Part shown: piece by piece, positions 6,902-15,246 of the stretch
Position numbering within the stretch: position 1 is the stretch's first letter
Layout: the number at the start of each line of letters is the position of its first letter
Source: FEB-35 sp050263095
GTDB lineage: Bacteria; Desulfobacterota; Deferrimicrobia; Deferrimicrobiales; Deferrimicrobiaceae
DNA: 22,220 bases
NCBI GenBank assembly: GCA_050263095.1
Contig: JBLNEW010000084.1
Location: forward strand, 1-22,220
Direction of reading: 5' to 3'
Translations under genes and position numbers: made by a program
The notes under the pieces: model-generated
Told to the model about the DNA's origin: nothing
The model's database searches: none
What the model saw: the letters and a program-made list of their open reading frames with translations, nothing else

Positions 6902-7944
6902 GGCAATCCCTCCCGTTTTACCGGCAGAAACCCCGCGTCGCGGATCGTGGCGACGATCTCCTCCTCCGACATCCGGAAAGAGACTCCTGCGGAGGCCACC
7001 ACGTTTTCCTCGATCATCGTGCTCCCGAAATCGTTTCCCCCGAAGAACAGGCCGAGCTGGGCGATCTTCGCTCCCATCGTCACCCAGGAAACCTGCACGG
7101 TCCGGATGTTCGGCAGCAGCAGCCTGGAAACCGCAAGGACCCTCAGGTATCCCGCAGCGTGGCCGAACCCCGCCGCCGCGCCCTCCATGAAGGCCGGTTC
7201 GGCCGACAGCGCAGTGTTCCCCGACTGGAAGGCCCAAGGGATGAAGGAGGCGAAACCGCCGGTCTCCTCCTGCAGCTCCCTGACGCGGAGCAGGTGCCTT
7301 GCTATCGCCTCGGGAGTCTCGACGCTGCCGAACATCATGGTTGCCGAGGTGCGCAGGCCCTGCCGGTGCGCCTCGCGCATCACGGAAGCCCATTGCTCCC
7401 ATCCTATCTTCCGGGGGCTTATCCTCGCCCTGACCGTATCGTCGAGTATCTCCGCCCCGCCGCCGGGTATGGAGTCGAGCCCCGCTGCGACCAGCCGCGA
7501 TATGACATCCGCGACGGACATCCCCGACCGGTCCGCAAAATGCCATATCTCCGGGGGGGAAAATCCGTGGAGTCGGACAGGGTGCCGCTTCACCGCCCGG
7601 ACGATCCGTTCCGCCTCGTTAACCCCCCACTCGGGGTGCAGGCCCCCCTGCAGAAGCACCTGCGTCCCGCCTAGCGAAAGCGTCTCCTCTATTTTCCTGG
7701 ACAGAGCATCCTCGGCAAGGACGTAGGCGTCGGGAGACGACCTGTCGCGGTAAAAAGCGCAGAAGGAGCAGCCGCACACGCATATGTTCGTGTAGTTGAT
7801 GTTGCGGTCCACGATGTAGCCGACGGCGCCGTCAGGGTGGATGACGCGCCGCAGGTCGTCCGCGGCCCGCCCCAGCTCGAACAGCGGCGCCTCACGGAGC
7901 AGGCGCGCGGTTTCTTCGACGGTCGGGCCGGCGCCTCCCGCCAT
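6895..7944 (-). CDS. mqnC: Cyclic dehypoxanthine futalosine synthase (radical SAM)
   Basis: The 349-residue radical-SAM enzyme cyclises dehypoxanthine futalosine in the futalosine route to menaquinone. The iron-sulfur motif CxxxCxxC is at C55, C59 and C62 within NICVCGCSFCAF; an extra cysteine, C57, sits inside it. Family blocks include GGTQVLLQGGLHPEWG, GLDSIPGGGAEIL, TSATMMFGSVE and FIPWAFQSGNT, which separate MqnC from MqnE. The ATG at 7944 overlaps the mqnE stop by one base (TGATG), and its own stop overlaps the serS start, so three genes are translationally linked. Other futalosine genes (mqnA, mqnB, mqnD) are not in the window. Confidence 0.93.
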   Translation of the reverse strand: MAGGAGPTVEETARLLREAPLFELGRAADDLRRVIHPDGAVGYIVDRNINYTNICVCGCSFCAFYRDRSSPDAYVLAEDALSRKIEETLSLGGTQVLLQGGLHPEWGVNEAERIVRAVKRHPVRLHGFSPPEIWHFADRSGMSVADVISRLVAAGLDSIPGGGAEILDDTVRARISPRKIGWEQWASVMREAHRQGLRTSATMMFGSVETPEAIARHLLRVRELQEETGGFASFIPWAFQSGNTALSAEPAFMEGAAAGFGHAAGYLRVLAVSRLLLPNIRTVQVSWVTMGAKIAQLGLFFGGNDFGSTMIEENVVASAGVSFRMSEEEIVATIRDAGFLPVKREGLPC

Positions 7945-9035
7945 CAGGCACGCCCTTGCGGCCACTCGCGCACGACGTTGTAAAGAGTGTCGCGCTCCAC
8001 GGGCACTCGTCCCGCCTGGCGTATCATCGTCACAAGATCGGAGACGGTCATCTCCTGCCCTGCCTGCGCGCCCGCGGCATGCGTGATCTTCTCCTCCACC
8101 ACAGTCCCGTCGATGTCGTCCACCCCGAAATGGAGCGAGATCTGGGCGAGCTTGGGGCCGACCATGATCCAGAATGACTTTATGTGATGGAAGTTGTCGA
8201 GATAGAGCCTCGCAACCGCAAGCGAAAGGAGGTCTTCCAGGCCCGTCGTATATCCCTTGGCGATCTGGGTGTTTTTGGGATGGAACGCCAGGGGGATGAA
8301 CGACTGGAACCCTCCGGTCCGGTCCTGCAGCTCCCGCAGCCGGCGCAGGTGGTCGACCCGCGACTCGAGCGTCTCCACGTGCCCGTACAGCATCGTGGCG
8401 TTGCTGCGCAGCCCCTCGGCGTGCACGGCCTCCATCACCTCCAGCCACCGGTCCCCCGATATCTTCTCGGGGCAGATGCGGTTGCGGATCTCGGGAGCGA
8501 AGATCTCCGCCCCTCCTCCGGGCAGGCTGCCCAGGCCGGCCTCCTTGAGCGCCAGGATGACGTCCCGCAGCGGGAGGCCCGTGAGCCGCGAGAAATAGTC
8601 GATCTCCACCGCCGTGAACGCCTGGATGTGCATGGCCGGGAATCGATCCCTGAGCGTGCGCAGCATGAGCAGGTAGAAATCGAACGGCAGGTCCGGGTGC
8701 AGTCCCCCGACGATGTGAAGCTCGGTCGCCTTCTGGCGGCTCGCTTCCTCCGCGCGGCGCATGACCTCTTCCATCGTCATCGTGTACGCCAGGGGCTCCC
8801 CCTTGGTCTTGCTGAAGGCGCAGAACTGGCACCGGTTGACGCAGATGTTGGTGGGGTTGATGTGCCGGTTGACTATGAAGTACACCCGGTCGCCGTTCTT
8901 CCGCCTGTTGGCGAAGTCCGCCATCTCCCCGACCGAGAGGATGTCCCGTGTCCGGAAGAGGGCGAGGGCGTCCTCATCCGACAGCCTTTGCCCCGCGTGC
9001 ACCTTATCCTGTATGGTTTTTAGCGCCGCTTCCAT
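7944..9035 (-). CDS. mqnE: Aminodeoxyfutalosine synthase (radical SAM)
   Basis: The 363-residue radical-SAM enzyme joins the chorismate-derived enolpyruvyl benzoate to S-adenosylmethionine, giving aminodeoxyfutalosine early in the futalosine menaquinone pathway. The cluster motif CxxxCxxC is at C65, C69 and C72 (NICVNRCQFCAF). Other MqnE-type blocks are HIVGGLHPDLPFDFY, EAGLGSLPGGGAEIF, SNATMLYGHVE and FIPLAFHPKNT. The start MEAALKTIQDKVHAGQRL fits the family. Its ATG at 9035 lies 32 bases inside the 3' end of the histidine kinase gene, with a GGAGG just upstream also inside that gene. Translation is therefore probably coupled to the kinase. Directly followed by mqnC. Confidence 0.93.
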   Translation of the reverse strand: MEAALKTIQDKVHAGQRLSDEDALALFRTRDILSVGEMADFANRRKNGDRVYFIVNRHINPTNICVNRCQFCAFSKTKGEPLAYTMTMEEVMRRAEEASRQKATELHIVGGLHPDLPFDFYLLMLRTLRDRFPAMHIQAFTAVEIDYFSRLTGLPLRDVILALKEAGLGSLPGGGAEIFAPEIRNRICPEKISGDRWLEVMEAVHAEGLRSNATMLYGHVETLESRVDHLRRLRELQDRTGGFQSFIPLAFHPKNTQIAKGYTTGLEDLLSLAVARLYLDNFHHIKSFWIMVGPKLAQISLHFGVDDIDGTVVEEKITHAAGAQAGQEMTVSDLVTMIRQAGRVPVERDTLYNVVREWPQGRA

Positions 9036-11466
9036 CGCCTCCGCCCTTGCGCATTTGCTCCAGTATCCGCTCCTCCGCCCCCGTCTCCCTCGGGACGCGC
9101 GGGAGGAAGACGGAGAAGATTACTCCTTTACCCTCACGGTTGTCCAGCTGGATCGACCCGCCGTGCTTCTCCACGATGGCGTGGACGATCGGGAGCCCCA
9201 GGCCCGTTCCCTTCGCCTTCGTCGTGAAGAAGGGGTTGAATATATTATGGACCACGTCGTGCGGAATCCCGCCGCCGGTATCACCGACCAGGAAGACCAC
9301 GCCGTCACCCTCGTCCGGCAGCGCGGGGCGGGCCGCTACGGTGAGCTTCCCGCCGCCTTCCATCGCCTGTATGGCGTTGGATACGAGGTTCCATAGGACC
9401 TGGCGGAGCTGGTCCGGGTCGGCGGAAATCACAGGCGTGTCCTTCGATAAGTCAAGGTCGATAAGGATCCGCGCCTCGTCCAGGTCCTCCCGGAACATCG
9501 CGAGCGCTTCGCGGATCTCTTCGTTAAGGTCCACGCGCTTGAGCGCGGGCATGACTTCCCGGGAGAAGTACAGGGTCTGGTGGATAATCCTTTCCAGCCG
9601 CTGCACCTCCCTGAGGATGATACGGGTGTAACGGCCGGAGGTCGCGGAGTCCTGCTCCTCGCCCTGCCCCTTGCGCGCCAGCCTCGCGGCGAATCCTCCG
9701 ATGACGGTCAGCGGGTTCTTGATCTCGTGAGCTATCTTGGCGGCCATCTCGCCCAGCGCGGCCAGCTTTTCGCTGTGCACCAGGCGGCCCTGTGTCGCGC
9801 GCAGGTTCTCGAGCGCATTCTCGAGGCTCTCGTACAGCGAGGCGTTCTCCATCGCCAGGCAGGCCTCGGAGGCGAACATCGTGAGTATCCGGATGTCTTC
9901 GTCCGTGATCTCCCGCTCTCGGAACATGTTGTCCACGTAGATTGCGCCGCGCGCCTCCCCCTTGAAGACCAGCGGCACCACGGCGAAGGAGTCGGGATGT
10001 TTTCCGCAGAACCATCGGGCCTGTTCCGAGGGGGGAAGGCCGCATCCGGTCCGGGTGCGGACCGGCCGCTTCTCCAGGACGGACTTCGAGACGAGGCATC
10101 CGGAACCCAGGATCGGGAGGCTCAGCGTCTCGACGTCCTCCCACAGCAGCTCGTGGAACTCTTCCCCCTCCGCGCCGGGTTCGCCGGTCCCGGGCGTCTC
10201 CTGCGAGAGGTCGACCGTCCGCCGCGCGTCCTTCCGGTCGCGCGGCCCCATCCCCATGCGGGCGGCCAGCGTGAGGCCGTCCTCGGAGGGCAGGAACAGG
10301 ATCGCGCGGCTGAAATTCAGCCCCGTCGGGGACGTCAGGGAGCGCATCATTATGTGGAGCAGGCGCTCGGTCTTGACCGTGGACATCAGTGCGCTCGCCA
10401 GGTTGTAGAGGGTCGAGAGCTGCTGGACCCTCAGCTGGTTCGCCTGGGCCAGCGCCTGCGCCTCCCGGTACATCGCGGAGTTCTCGATCATGTTGGCAAG
10501 CTGGCTGCTCACGGTCTGGATCAGGTTCACCACTTCCATGTCGAAGGCTATGGTCGGGGAGCTGGAATAGTAGCTGATGACGCCCAGCGCCTTCCCCTTG
10601 GACAGGATCGGCAGCCCGAGGAAGGATGTAATCCCCTGCCGGGAGAGGGCGAGAAACATCGGAGAGTCTTCCGGCCCGTTGATGAGCAGGGGGCGCTTCT
10701 CCCTGAATATCTGCCCCGCCAGCAGCTTCCCGTGAGCCCTTAGCTCCCGGCGCATTCCCTGGCGGGCGTACCCCTCGTCGATCATTACTTTGAGGGCCCC
10801 CCGTCCCGCCGCAAGGCGCACCGTGCACCCGTCCGCCAGGAGAAGCCGTGAGGTTGTCTTGGCCACGTACGCCAGGATGTCCCTCACGTGGAACGTAGAC
10901 GTTATCGCCCGTCCGATTTCGTTCAGCGTGATCAGCTCCGAAACGCGCTTCCGGGCGTCGTGGTAGAGCCTGCTGTTGCGGATCGCCCCCGCGACCTCTG
11001 CGGCCACGACCCTAAGCATCTGGATGGTTTCCTCCGAATAGCGCACCGGGGAAACGTTGGAGACGTTCATCACGCCGTAGAGGTAAACGTCGTCCATAAC
11101 GGGGACCGAAAGGATCGACGTGAAGTCGCGCAGCTCCTGCAGGACGGCGAGCGGAGGAGGGTCGCTGCGCACGTCCGGGTAGAATACCGGCGCCCGCTTC
11201 TGCGCCGCCTTCCCTGCGACGCCTTCCCCGGCCCTGATCCGGAAATCGAAAAGCGTGCACTCGTCGATCTGCATGCAGGAGGATACCCAGGGAAGCAGGT
11301 CCTCCCCGCGGTTCTCCCTCCTGTGGATGCAGACGCAGTCCGCGCCGGTCTCACGGGACAGGAAATCGCAGATGTACTTTAGGCGGTTCTCTATCAGGAT
11401 GTTCGAGTTGGAGATCTCGACCACCCGCGAGAGAATGGCGAACCGGTTTTCCGGGTTGATGTCCAT
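9004..11466 (-). CDS. Soluble sensor histidine kinase with three GAF domains
   Basis: The 820-residue protein shows no membrane segment, so it probably senses a cytoplasmic signal. Three GAF-like regions lie at about 25-165, 190-335 and 365-545; the third carries an insertion rich in charged residues and several cysteines. A dimerisation/phosphoacceptor domain follows with HEIKNPL, H580 being the phosphorylated histidine. The ATPase domain has an N box (WNLVSNAIQAM), GDTGGGIP and FFTTKAKGTGLGL. No response regulator is in the window, so the partner is unknown. The ATG at 11466 is 11 bases after the glgA stop; upstream extension would run through glgA in another frame. The last 32 bases overlap mqnE. 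The C-terminal tail after the ATPase domain is charged and glycine-rich. The ligand is not predictable; redox or quinone status is a guess from context. Confidence 0.9.
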   Translation of the reverse strand: MDINPENRFAILSRVVEISNSNILIENRLKYICDFLSRETGADCVCIHRRENRGEDLLPWVSSCMQIDECTLFDFRIRAGEGVAGKAAQKRAPVFYPDVRSDPPPLAVLQELRDFTSILSVPVMDDVYLYGVMNVSNVSPVRYSEETIQMLRVVAAEVAGAIRNSRLYHDARKRVSELITLNEIGRAITSTFHVRDILAYVAKTTSRLLLADGCTVRLAAGRGALKVMIDEGYARQGMRRELRAHGKLLAGQIFREKRPLLINGPEDSPMFLALSRQGITSFLGLPILSKGKALGVISYYSSSPTIAFDMEVVNLIQTVSSQLANMIENSAMYREAQALAQANQLRVQQLSTLYNLASALMSTVKTERLLHIMMRSLTSPTGLNFSRAILFLPSEDGLTLAARMGMGPRDRKDARRTVDLSQETPGTGEPGAEGEEFHELLWEDVETLSLPILGSGCLVSKSVLEKRPVRTRTGCGLPPSEQARWFCGKHPDSFAVVPLVFKGEARGAIYVDNMFREREITDEDIRILTMFASEACLAMENASLYESLENALENLRATQGRLVHSEKLAALGEMAAKIAHEIKNPLTVIGGFAARLARKGQGEEQDSATSGRYTRIILREVQRLERIIHQTLYFSREVMPALKRVDLNEEIREALAMFREDLDEARILIDLDLSKDTPVISADPDQLRQVLWNLVSNAIQAMEGGGKLTVAARPALPDEGDGVVFLVGDTGGGIPHDVVHNIFNPFFTTKAKGTGLGLPIVHAIVEKHGGSIQLDNREGKGVIFSVFLPRVPRETGAEERILEQMRKGGGDGSGAKNHTG

Positions 11467-11477
11467 CGGAAGCCGCG

Positions 11478-12941
11478 TCAGGCCTGCCTGCCCCTCTTCC
11501 GGAGGGCCTTCTCGTAAAGCCCCGCATACTCGCGCGCGGACGGGCCCCAGGAAAAGTCCATTTCCATGGCCCTCCGGACGATCCCTTCCCATCTCCTGCG
11601 GTCGGCCCAGGCGGCCAGCGCCCTCGAAACCGCATCCGAAAGCTCCGCCGCCTCGTACCCGTGGAACTTGAACCCCGTGCCTCCACGCGGGTCCTCGTCG
11701 GCGTCGACCACCGTGTCGGCCAGGCCGCCGGTCCGCCGGACGATGGGCACGGTGCCGTACTTGAGGCTGTAGATCTGGTTCAATCCGCACGGCTCGTAAC
11801 GCGACGGCATCAGGTAGATGTCGGCGCCGGCCTCGATCTTGTGCGCCAGCCTGTTGTCGTAGGCCAGGCGTACGGAAATCCGGTCGGGATATTTCCCGCC
11901 CAGCTCGGCCATGGCCTCCTCGTAAGGCCGTTCCCCGAACCCCAGGATAACGACGCGCACCGGTTGCCGGGCCAACCATTCCCCGATCTCGGTCAGAAGG
12001 TCCAGCCCTTTCTGCGCCGTAAGCCGGCCGACCATGCCGATCACCGGCTCCTCGACCGCGCCGGTCCAGCCGAACTCCGCGAGCAGGTCCGCCCGGCACG
12101 CTTTCTTCCCCGACAGGTCGTCGCGGGAGAAATTAGCGGCGATCATGCGGTCCGTGGCGGGATTCCACTCGGCGTCGTCGATACCGTTTATTATCCCGTA
12201 CAGGTCTTCCCGGCGCTCGTACAGGACTCCCTCCAGCCCGTGCCCGTATTCGGGAGTCTGGATCTCGCGGCTGTACGTGGGGCTCACCGTGGAAAGGACG
12301 TCGGCGAATACCAGGCCGGCCTTCATCAGGTTGAGCTTCCCGTAGAATTCCAGCCCCTGGGGGGTGAACAGGTCCCAACCAAGCCCCGTCAGCGGAAGGT
12401 CGTGGTTCCAGAAAAGGCCCTGGTATCCCAGGTTGTGGATCGTGAACACGGTCGCTGCCGGCTTGATCGCCTCCTCCTGCGAATACAGGGTCCGCACGTA
12501 GGCGGGAATGAGCGCGGTCTGCCAGTCGTTGCAGTGCAGGACGTCGTATCTGCGCCCCATGCGCACCAGCCACTCCATCACCGCCCGGCAGAAGAACGTG
12601 AAGCGCTCGCAGTTGTCGGCGTACTCCCCGTCCTTGGTGCCGTAGAGGAACTCCCTGTCGAAGTACCTGTCGTTCCGCACCAGGAAAGCCCGCACGCCGT
12701 CGCCCGCGTCGGTCTCCTCGATCGAACCGGCCTCCTCCCTGTGCCCGAGCGGAACGCGCACGGGAGGCCCCGCCGGAGACAGGGGGAAACGCGACCGGTC
12801 GACCGACCGGTACAGGGGGAGTATGCAGTCGGCCTCGACGCCGATGCGCCGCAGCGCCCTGGGGAGAGCTCCCGTGACGTCCGCCAGTCCGCCGGTCTTG
12901 GCGAAGGGAACGATTTCCGAGGATGCGATCAGCACTTTCAA
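11478..12941 (-). CDS. glgA: Glycogen synthase (GT5 family)
   Basis: The 487-residue enzyme extends alpha-1,4-glucan chains, normally from ADP-glucose. The donor-binding motif KTGGL is at residues 15-19 near the N-terminus. Other GT5 blocks are HCNDWQTALIP, FTIHNLGYQG, GIINGIDDAEWNP, GMVGRLTAQKGLDLL and the C-terminal PSRYEPCGLNQIYSLKYGTVPIVRRTGGL (in part). Length is normal. The start codon is TTG at 12941, chosen because the conserved MKVLIASSEIVPFAKTGG opening begins there. It is 19 bases after the galT stop and 11 bases before the kinase start, all in one direction. galT plus glgA suggests handling of hexose-1-phosphates and storage polysaccharide. No glgC, glgB or glgP is seen here. Confidence 0.95.
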   Translation of the reverse strand: MKVLIASSEIVPFAKTGGLADVTGALPRALRRIGVEADCILPLYRSVDRSRFPLSPAGPPVRVPLGHREEAGSIEETDAGDGVRAFLVRNDRYFDREFLYGTKDGEYADNCERFTFFCRAVMEWLVRMGRRYDVLHCNDWQTALIPAYVRTLYSQEEAIKPAATVFTIHNLGYQGLFWNHDLPLTGLGWDLFTPQGLEFYGKLNLMKAGLVFADVLSTVSPTYSREIQTPEYGHGLEGVLYERREDLYGIINGIDDAEWNPATDRMIAANFSRDDLSGKKACRADLLAEFGWTGAVEEPVIGMVGRLTAQKGLDLLTEIGEWLARQPVRVVILGFGERPYEEAMAELGGKYPDRISVRLAYDNRLAHKIEAGADIYLMPSRYEPCGLNQIYSLKYGTVPIVRRTGGLADTVVDADEDPRGGTGFKFHGYEAAELSDAVSRALAAWADRRRWEGIVRRAMEMDFSWGPSAREYAGLYEKALRKRGRQA

Positions 12942-12960
12942 GCTGCTTGCCCCGCTTGCC

Positions 12961-13956
12961 CTACTCGGGAAGCTCGCGCATGTACTTTGCCGACTCTTCC
13001 GGCGGGGTCGGATTGATATAGAAGCCCGATCCCCACTCGAACCCCGCCACCTTGGTCAGTTTGGGCATGATCTCGATGTGCCAGTGATAATAATCCGCCG
13101 CGCCTTCCTGGAACGCCGCGCTGTGGACTATGTAGTTGAACGGGGGATTCTCGAGTGCCAGGTTCAGCCTGCGCAGCGTACGCCTGAAGATGGCGGCCAG
13201 GCTCTTCGCCTGGTCCCGCTCGATCATCTCGTAGGCGCACTGGTGGCGCTTCGGGATTATCCACGTCTCGAAAGGGAACCGCGGGGCGTACGGGGCGCAT
13301 GCCAGGAACTCCCCGCTCTCCTCAACGATGCGGCCCTTCTGCTCCATCTCCTGGACTATGATGTCGCAGAAAAGGCAGCGATCGCGGAAGCGGAAATACT
13401 CCCGGCAGCCCGTCATCTCCTCGATCACGCGCTTTGGAACCACGGGCAGGGCGATAAGCTGGGAGTGGCTGTGGGATAGCGACGCCCCGGCCGCCGCGCC
13501 GTGGTTCTTGAAGATGATGACCGACTTGAACCGCCGGTCCTTCTTCAGGTCCAGCAGTCGTTCCCTGTAGGCCCAGAGCACGTCCTCGAACCGGCTCTCG
13601 TTCAGGTCGAACAGGTCGACGTCGTGCCGCTCGGTCTCGATCACTACCTCGTGGGCCCCGATCCCGTTCATCCGGTCGTAGACGCCGTCTCCCGCCTTGC
13701 CCAGGTCTCCCTCGATGCGCAAGGCCGGGAACTTGTTGGGGACCACCCTCAGCGTCCAGCCCGCCTCGTCCGAAGAACCGGACTGCCGGTACGACAGGAT
13801 CTCGGGGGGGGTCATCCGCTCGCTCCCTGGACACAGGGGGCACATGCCCTCCTTCCTGGGAGTCGGCTCCGGCTGGAATTCGTGGGGGCGCTTCGCGCGC
13901 TCCGTCGAAATTATGACCCACCGACCCACGATCGGGTCTTTTCGCAACTCCGTCAT
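12961..13956 (-). CDS. galT: Galactose-1-phosphate uridylyltransferase family protein
   Basis: The 331-residue HIT-superfamily enzyme transfers a nucleotidyl group between sugar-1-phosphates. C39 and C42 (CPLC) and a later CLFC are probable zinc ligands. The active-site block is SHSHSQ, where the central histidine of HxHxQ forms the nucleotidyl intermediate; this HSHSQ form replaces the HPHGQ of E. coli GalT. A second-half YYHWHIEIMPKL also matches. The ATG at 13956 has a strong GGAGG Shine-Dalgarno. It lies 37 bases after dksA and 19 bases before glgA. Because glgA follows, the true substrate could be glucose-1-phosphate or an ADP-sugar rather than galactose-1-phosphate. No galE or galK is nearby, so the family is firm but the substrate is not. 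Confidence 0.9.
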   Translation of the reverse strand: MTELRKDPIVGRWVIISTERAKRPHEFQPEPTPRKEGMCPLCPGSERMTPPEILSYRQSGSSDEAGWTLRVVPNKFPALRIEGDLGKAGDGVYDRMNGIGAHEVVIETERHDVDLFDLNESRFEDVLWAYRERLLDLKKDRRFKSVIIFKNHGAAAGASLSHSHSQLIALPVVPKRVIEEMTGCREYFRFRDRCLFCDIIVQEMEQKGRIVEESGEFLACAPYAPRFPFETWIIPKRHQCAYEMIERDQAKSLAAIFRRTLRRLNLALENPPFNYIVHSAAFQEGAADYYHWHIEIMPKLTKVAGFEWGSGFYINPTPPEESAKYMRELPE

Positions 13957-13993
13957 AGGTCCTCCGAAAGGACACGGAAGGGAGCGGAAGGGC

Positions 13994-14350
13994 TTATTTT
14001 AGTTCTTCCTCTTCCGCTACGGTCTTGCAGTCGATGCACATGGTGGTCATCGGGCGCGCGATCAGGCGCTTTTCCTCTATCTCTCCTCCGCAACCCTCGC
14101 ATATCCCGAAAGTTGCATTATCGATGCGCTTGATCGCCTCCTTGACCTTCGCCAGCAGCTTGCGCTCGCGGTCGCGGAGCCGGAGGGTGAAGTTCCGGTT
14201 CGACTCGAGAAGGGCACGGTCCGTCGGGTCGGGGAAATTTTCCTCCAGGATCGCCGTCATGTCGGACACGGTTTTCCCTGCCCCCGCCAGAAGCTCGTCC
14301 ATCTGGCGCTGGAGTTCCTCGCGGCATTTGTCCAGGACCCTTCGGTCCAT
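13994..14350 (-). CDS. dksA: DksA/TraR-type RNA polymerase regulator
   Basis: The 118-residue protein has a coiled coil (about 8-75) and a C4 zinc finger with C84, C87, C105 and C108 (CEGC...CIDC). DksA proteins enter the RNA polymerase secondary channel and work with ppGpp to adjust transcription. The coiled-coil tip carries DPTDRA with aspartates D41 and D44, equivalent to the DPADRA tip needed for DksA activity, so this is likely a functional DksA rather than a tip-less TraR-like form. It is shorter at the N-terminus than the 151-residue E. coli protein. The ATG at 14350 has a GGGGG Shine-Dalgarno. It heads a minus-strand run leading to galT and beyond. Confidence 0.9.
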   Translation of the reverse strand: MDRRVLDKCREELQRQMDELLAGAGKTVSDMTAILEENFPDPTDRALLESNRNFTLRLRDRERKLLAKVKEAIKRIDNATFGICEGCGGEIEEKRLIARPMTTMCIDCKTVAEEEELK

Positions 14351-14379
14351 CGATTGCCCCCGGGGAGCGGCTATACTGG

Positions 14380-14385
14380 ATTATA
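14380..14385 (-). promoter_or_regulatory. -10 box upstream of dksA
   Basis: A perfect TATAAT lies on the minus strand 30 bases before the dksA ATG, inside the palindrome GATTATAATC, in an AT-rich island between tonB and dksA. A convincing -35 box at 16-18 bases is not present; the nearest candidates (CTTCCT, CCTTCC) are poor. Just upstream, CTTCC/GGAAG at 14395-14407 forms a small 5-base hairpin that might mark the end of the tonB transcript. Confidence 0.4.
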
Positions 14386-14420
14386 ATCTATCTTCTTCCG
14401 CAGGAAGGTGCAAAGCAAGT

Positions 14421-15230
14421 CTAGCGGAGCCGGAAACGGACCGGGACCTCGAACCAGCCGGGCGTGGAAGGCAGCGGCGCGGCGCGGGCGACCCCGCTGC
14501 TGGCGGCCTCGTCGAGCGCCCTTGCGCCGCTGCTTCTTGCCACCCGTATCTCCCTCGGAATTCCCCCCGCTCCTACGCGGATGCGCAGGAGCACTTCCCC
14601 CTCCTGCCCGCGGCGTATCGCCTCTTCCGGGTAAACGATGCGCGATTCGATCCGCTCCCGCAGCAGGCGTATCTCCGCCCCTTCCCGCACTACGCCTGCG
14701 GGGCCCGCGGGCGGACGCCCGGCGGGCATCACGCCCTCCCCGGCAGGGTCGCGCCCGGGATGCTCCGCGTCGCGTAGAGACGGTTCCAGGGACCCCGCCG
14801 GCGCCACGGAGGATGGCTGCGCGGGGCGCTCTGCGGTGCTCGCGGGTCCATGCCCGGCATCGGGGGCGACTGCGGCAGCCAGGGGAATCTCCACCGGCGA
14901 CAGCCTGGAAGGAAGGACAAAAGGCGTCGACGCGCCGGCGCCTGGATGCCGGGAGTCCTTCGCCGCCTGGCGGGCCGGATTCATGCGCGATGCGGATGCT
15001 GCGGCGGCCATGAGACCCTTTTCCTCCGCGGGGACGCTTTTCGCCGGTCCTTCGACCAGGGCGACCTGTACGACGCCGGGGGAATTCGGACCCGCCGCGT
15101 ACCCCGCAAGGAGAAGGCACGACAGCAGCAGGAGGTGTCCCGCAGCCGAGCCGAGGAGCGGCCCCCGGATTCCTGCCGCCCCCCAGCCCTTGTCACGCCG
15201 TTTGCCCACAGCCGCATCCATCCCGCTCAA
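14421..15230 (-). CDS. tonB: TonB-family energy transducer
   Basis: The 269-residue protein couples the inner-membrane proton gradient to outer-membrane receptors. It has a short cytoplasmic start, one membrane segment (about 24-47) with S28-x3-H32 matching the SxxxH motif of TonB, and a long proline/alanine-rich periplasmic spacer. The C-terminal TonB domain (about 190-269) includes RIVYPEEAIRRGQEGEVLLRI in part. The frame starts at a TTG at 15230 with an AAAGGGG ten bases upstream that overlaps the btuB stop; an in-frame ATG at 15221 is an alternative. It directly follows btuB, so it is probably a dedicated TonB for B12 uptake. exbB and exbD are absent here and would have to come from elsewhere. 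Confidence 0.85.
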   Translation of the reverse strand: MSGMDAAVGKRRDKGWGAAGIRGPLLGSAAGHLLLLSCLLLAGYAAGPNSPGVVQVALVEGPAKSVPAEEKGLMAAAASASRMNPARQAAKDSRHPGAGASTPFVLPSRLSPVEIPLAAAVAPDAGHGPASTAERPAQPSSVAPAGSLEPSLRDAEHPGRDPAGEGVMPAGRPPAGPAGVVREGAEIRLLRERIESRIVYPEEAIRRGQEGEVLLRIRVGAGGIPREIRVARSSGARALDEAASSGVARAAPLPSTPGWFEVPVRFRLR

Positions 15231-15246
15231 GCTTGCGGATCCCCTT

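Noticed and set aside
6902..7546. Upstream extension of the serS frame
   Set aside because: It lies entirely inside mqnC in another frame; the conserved SerRS N-terminus begins at 6901.
11467..12099. Upstream extension of the histidine kinase frame
   Set aside because: It runs through the 3' part of glgA in another frame; the first GAF domain begins after the ATG at 11466.
11661..13016. Plus-strand open frame of 451 codons over glgA
   Set aside because: Antisense shadow of glgA, with arginine/proline-rich composition typical of an off-frame translation.
14382..14387. TATAAT on the plus strand upstream of dksA
   Set aside because: It arises only because the minus-strand -10 lies in a palindrome; a plus-strand transcript would run antisense into tonB with no supporting -35.
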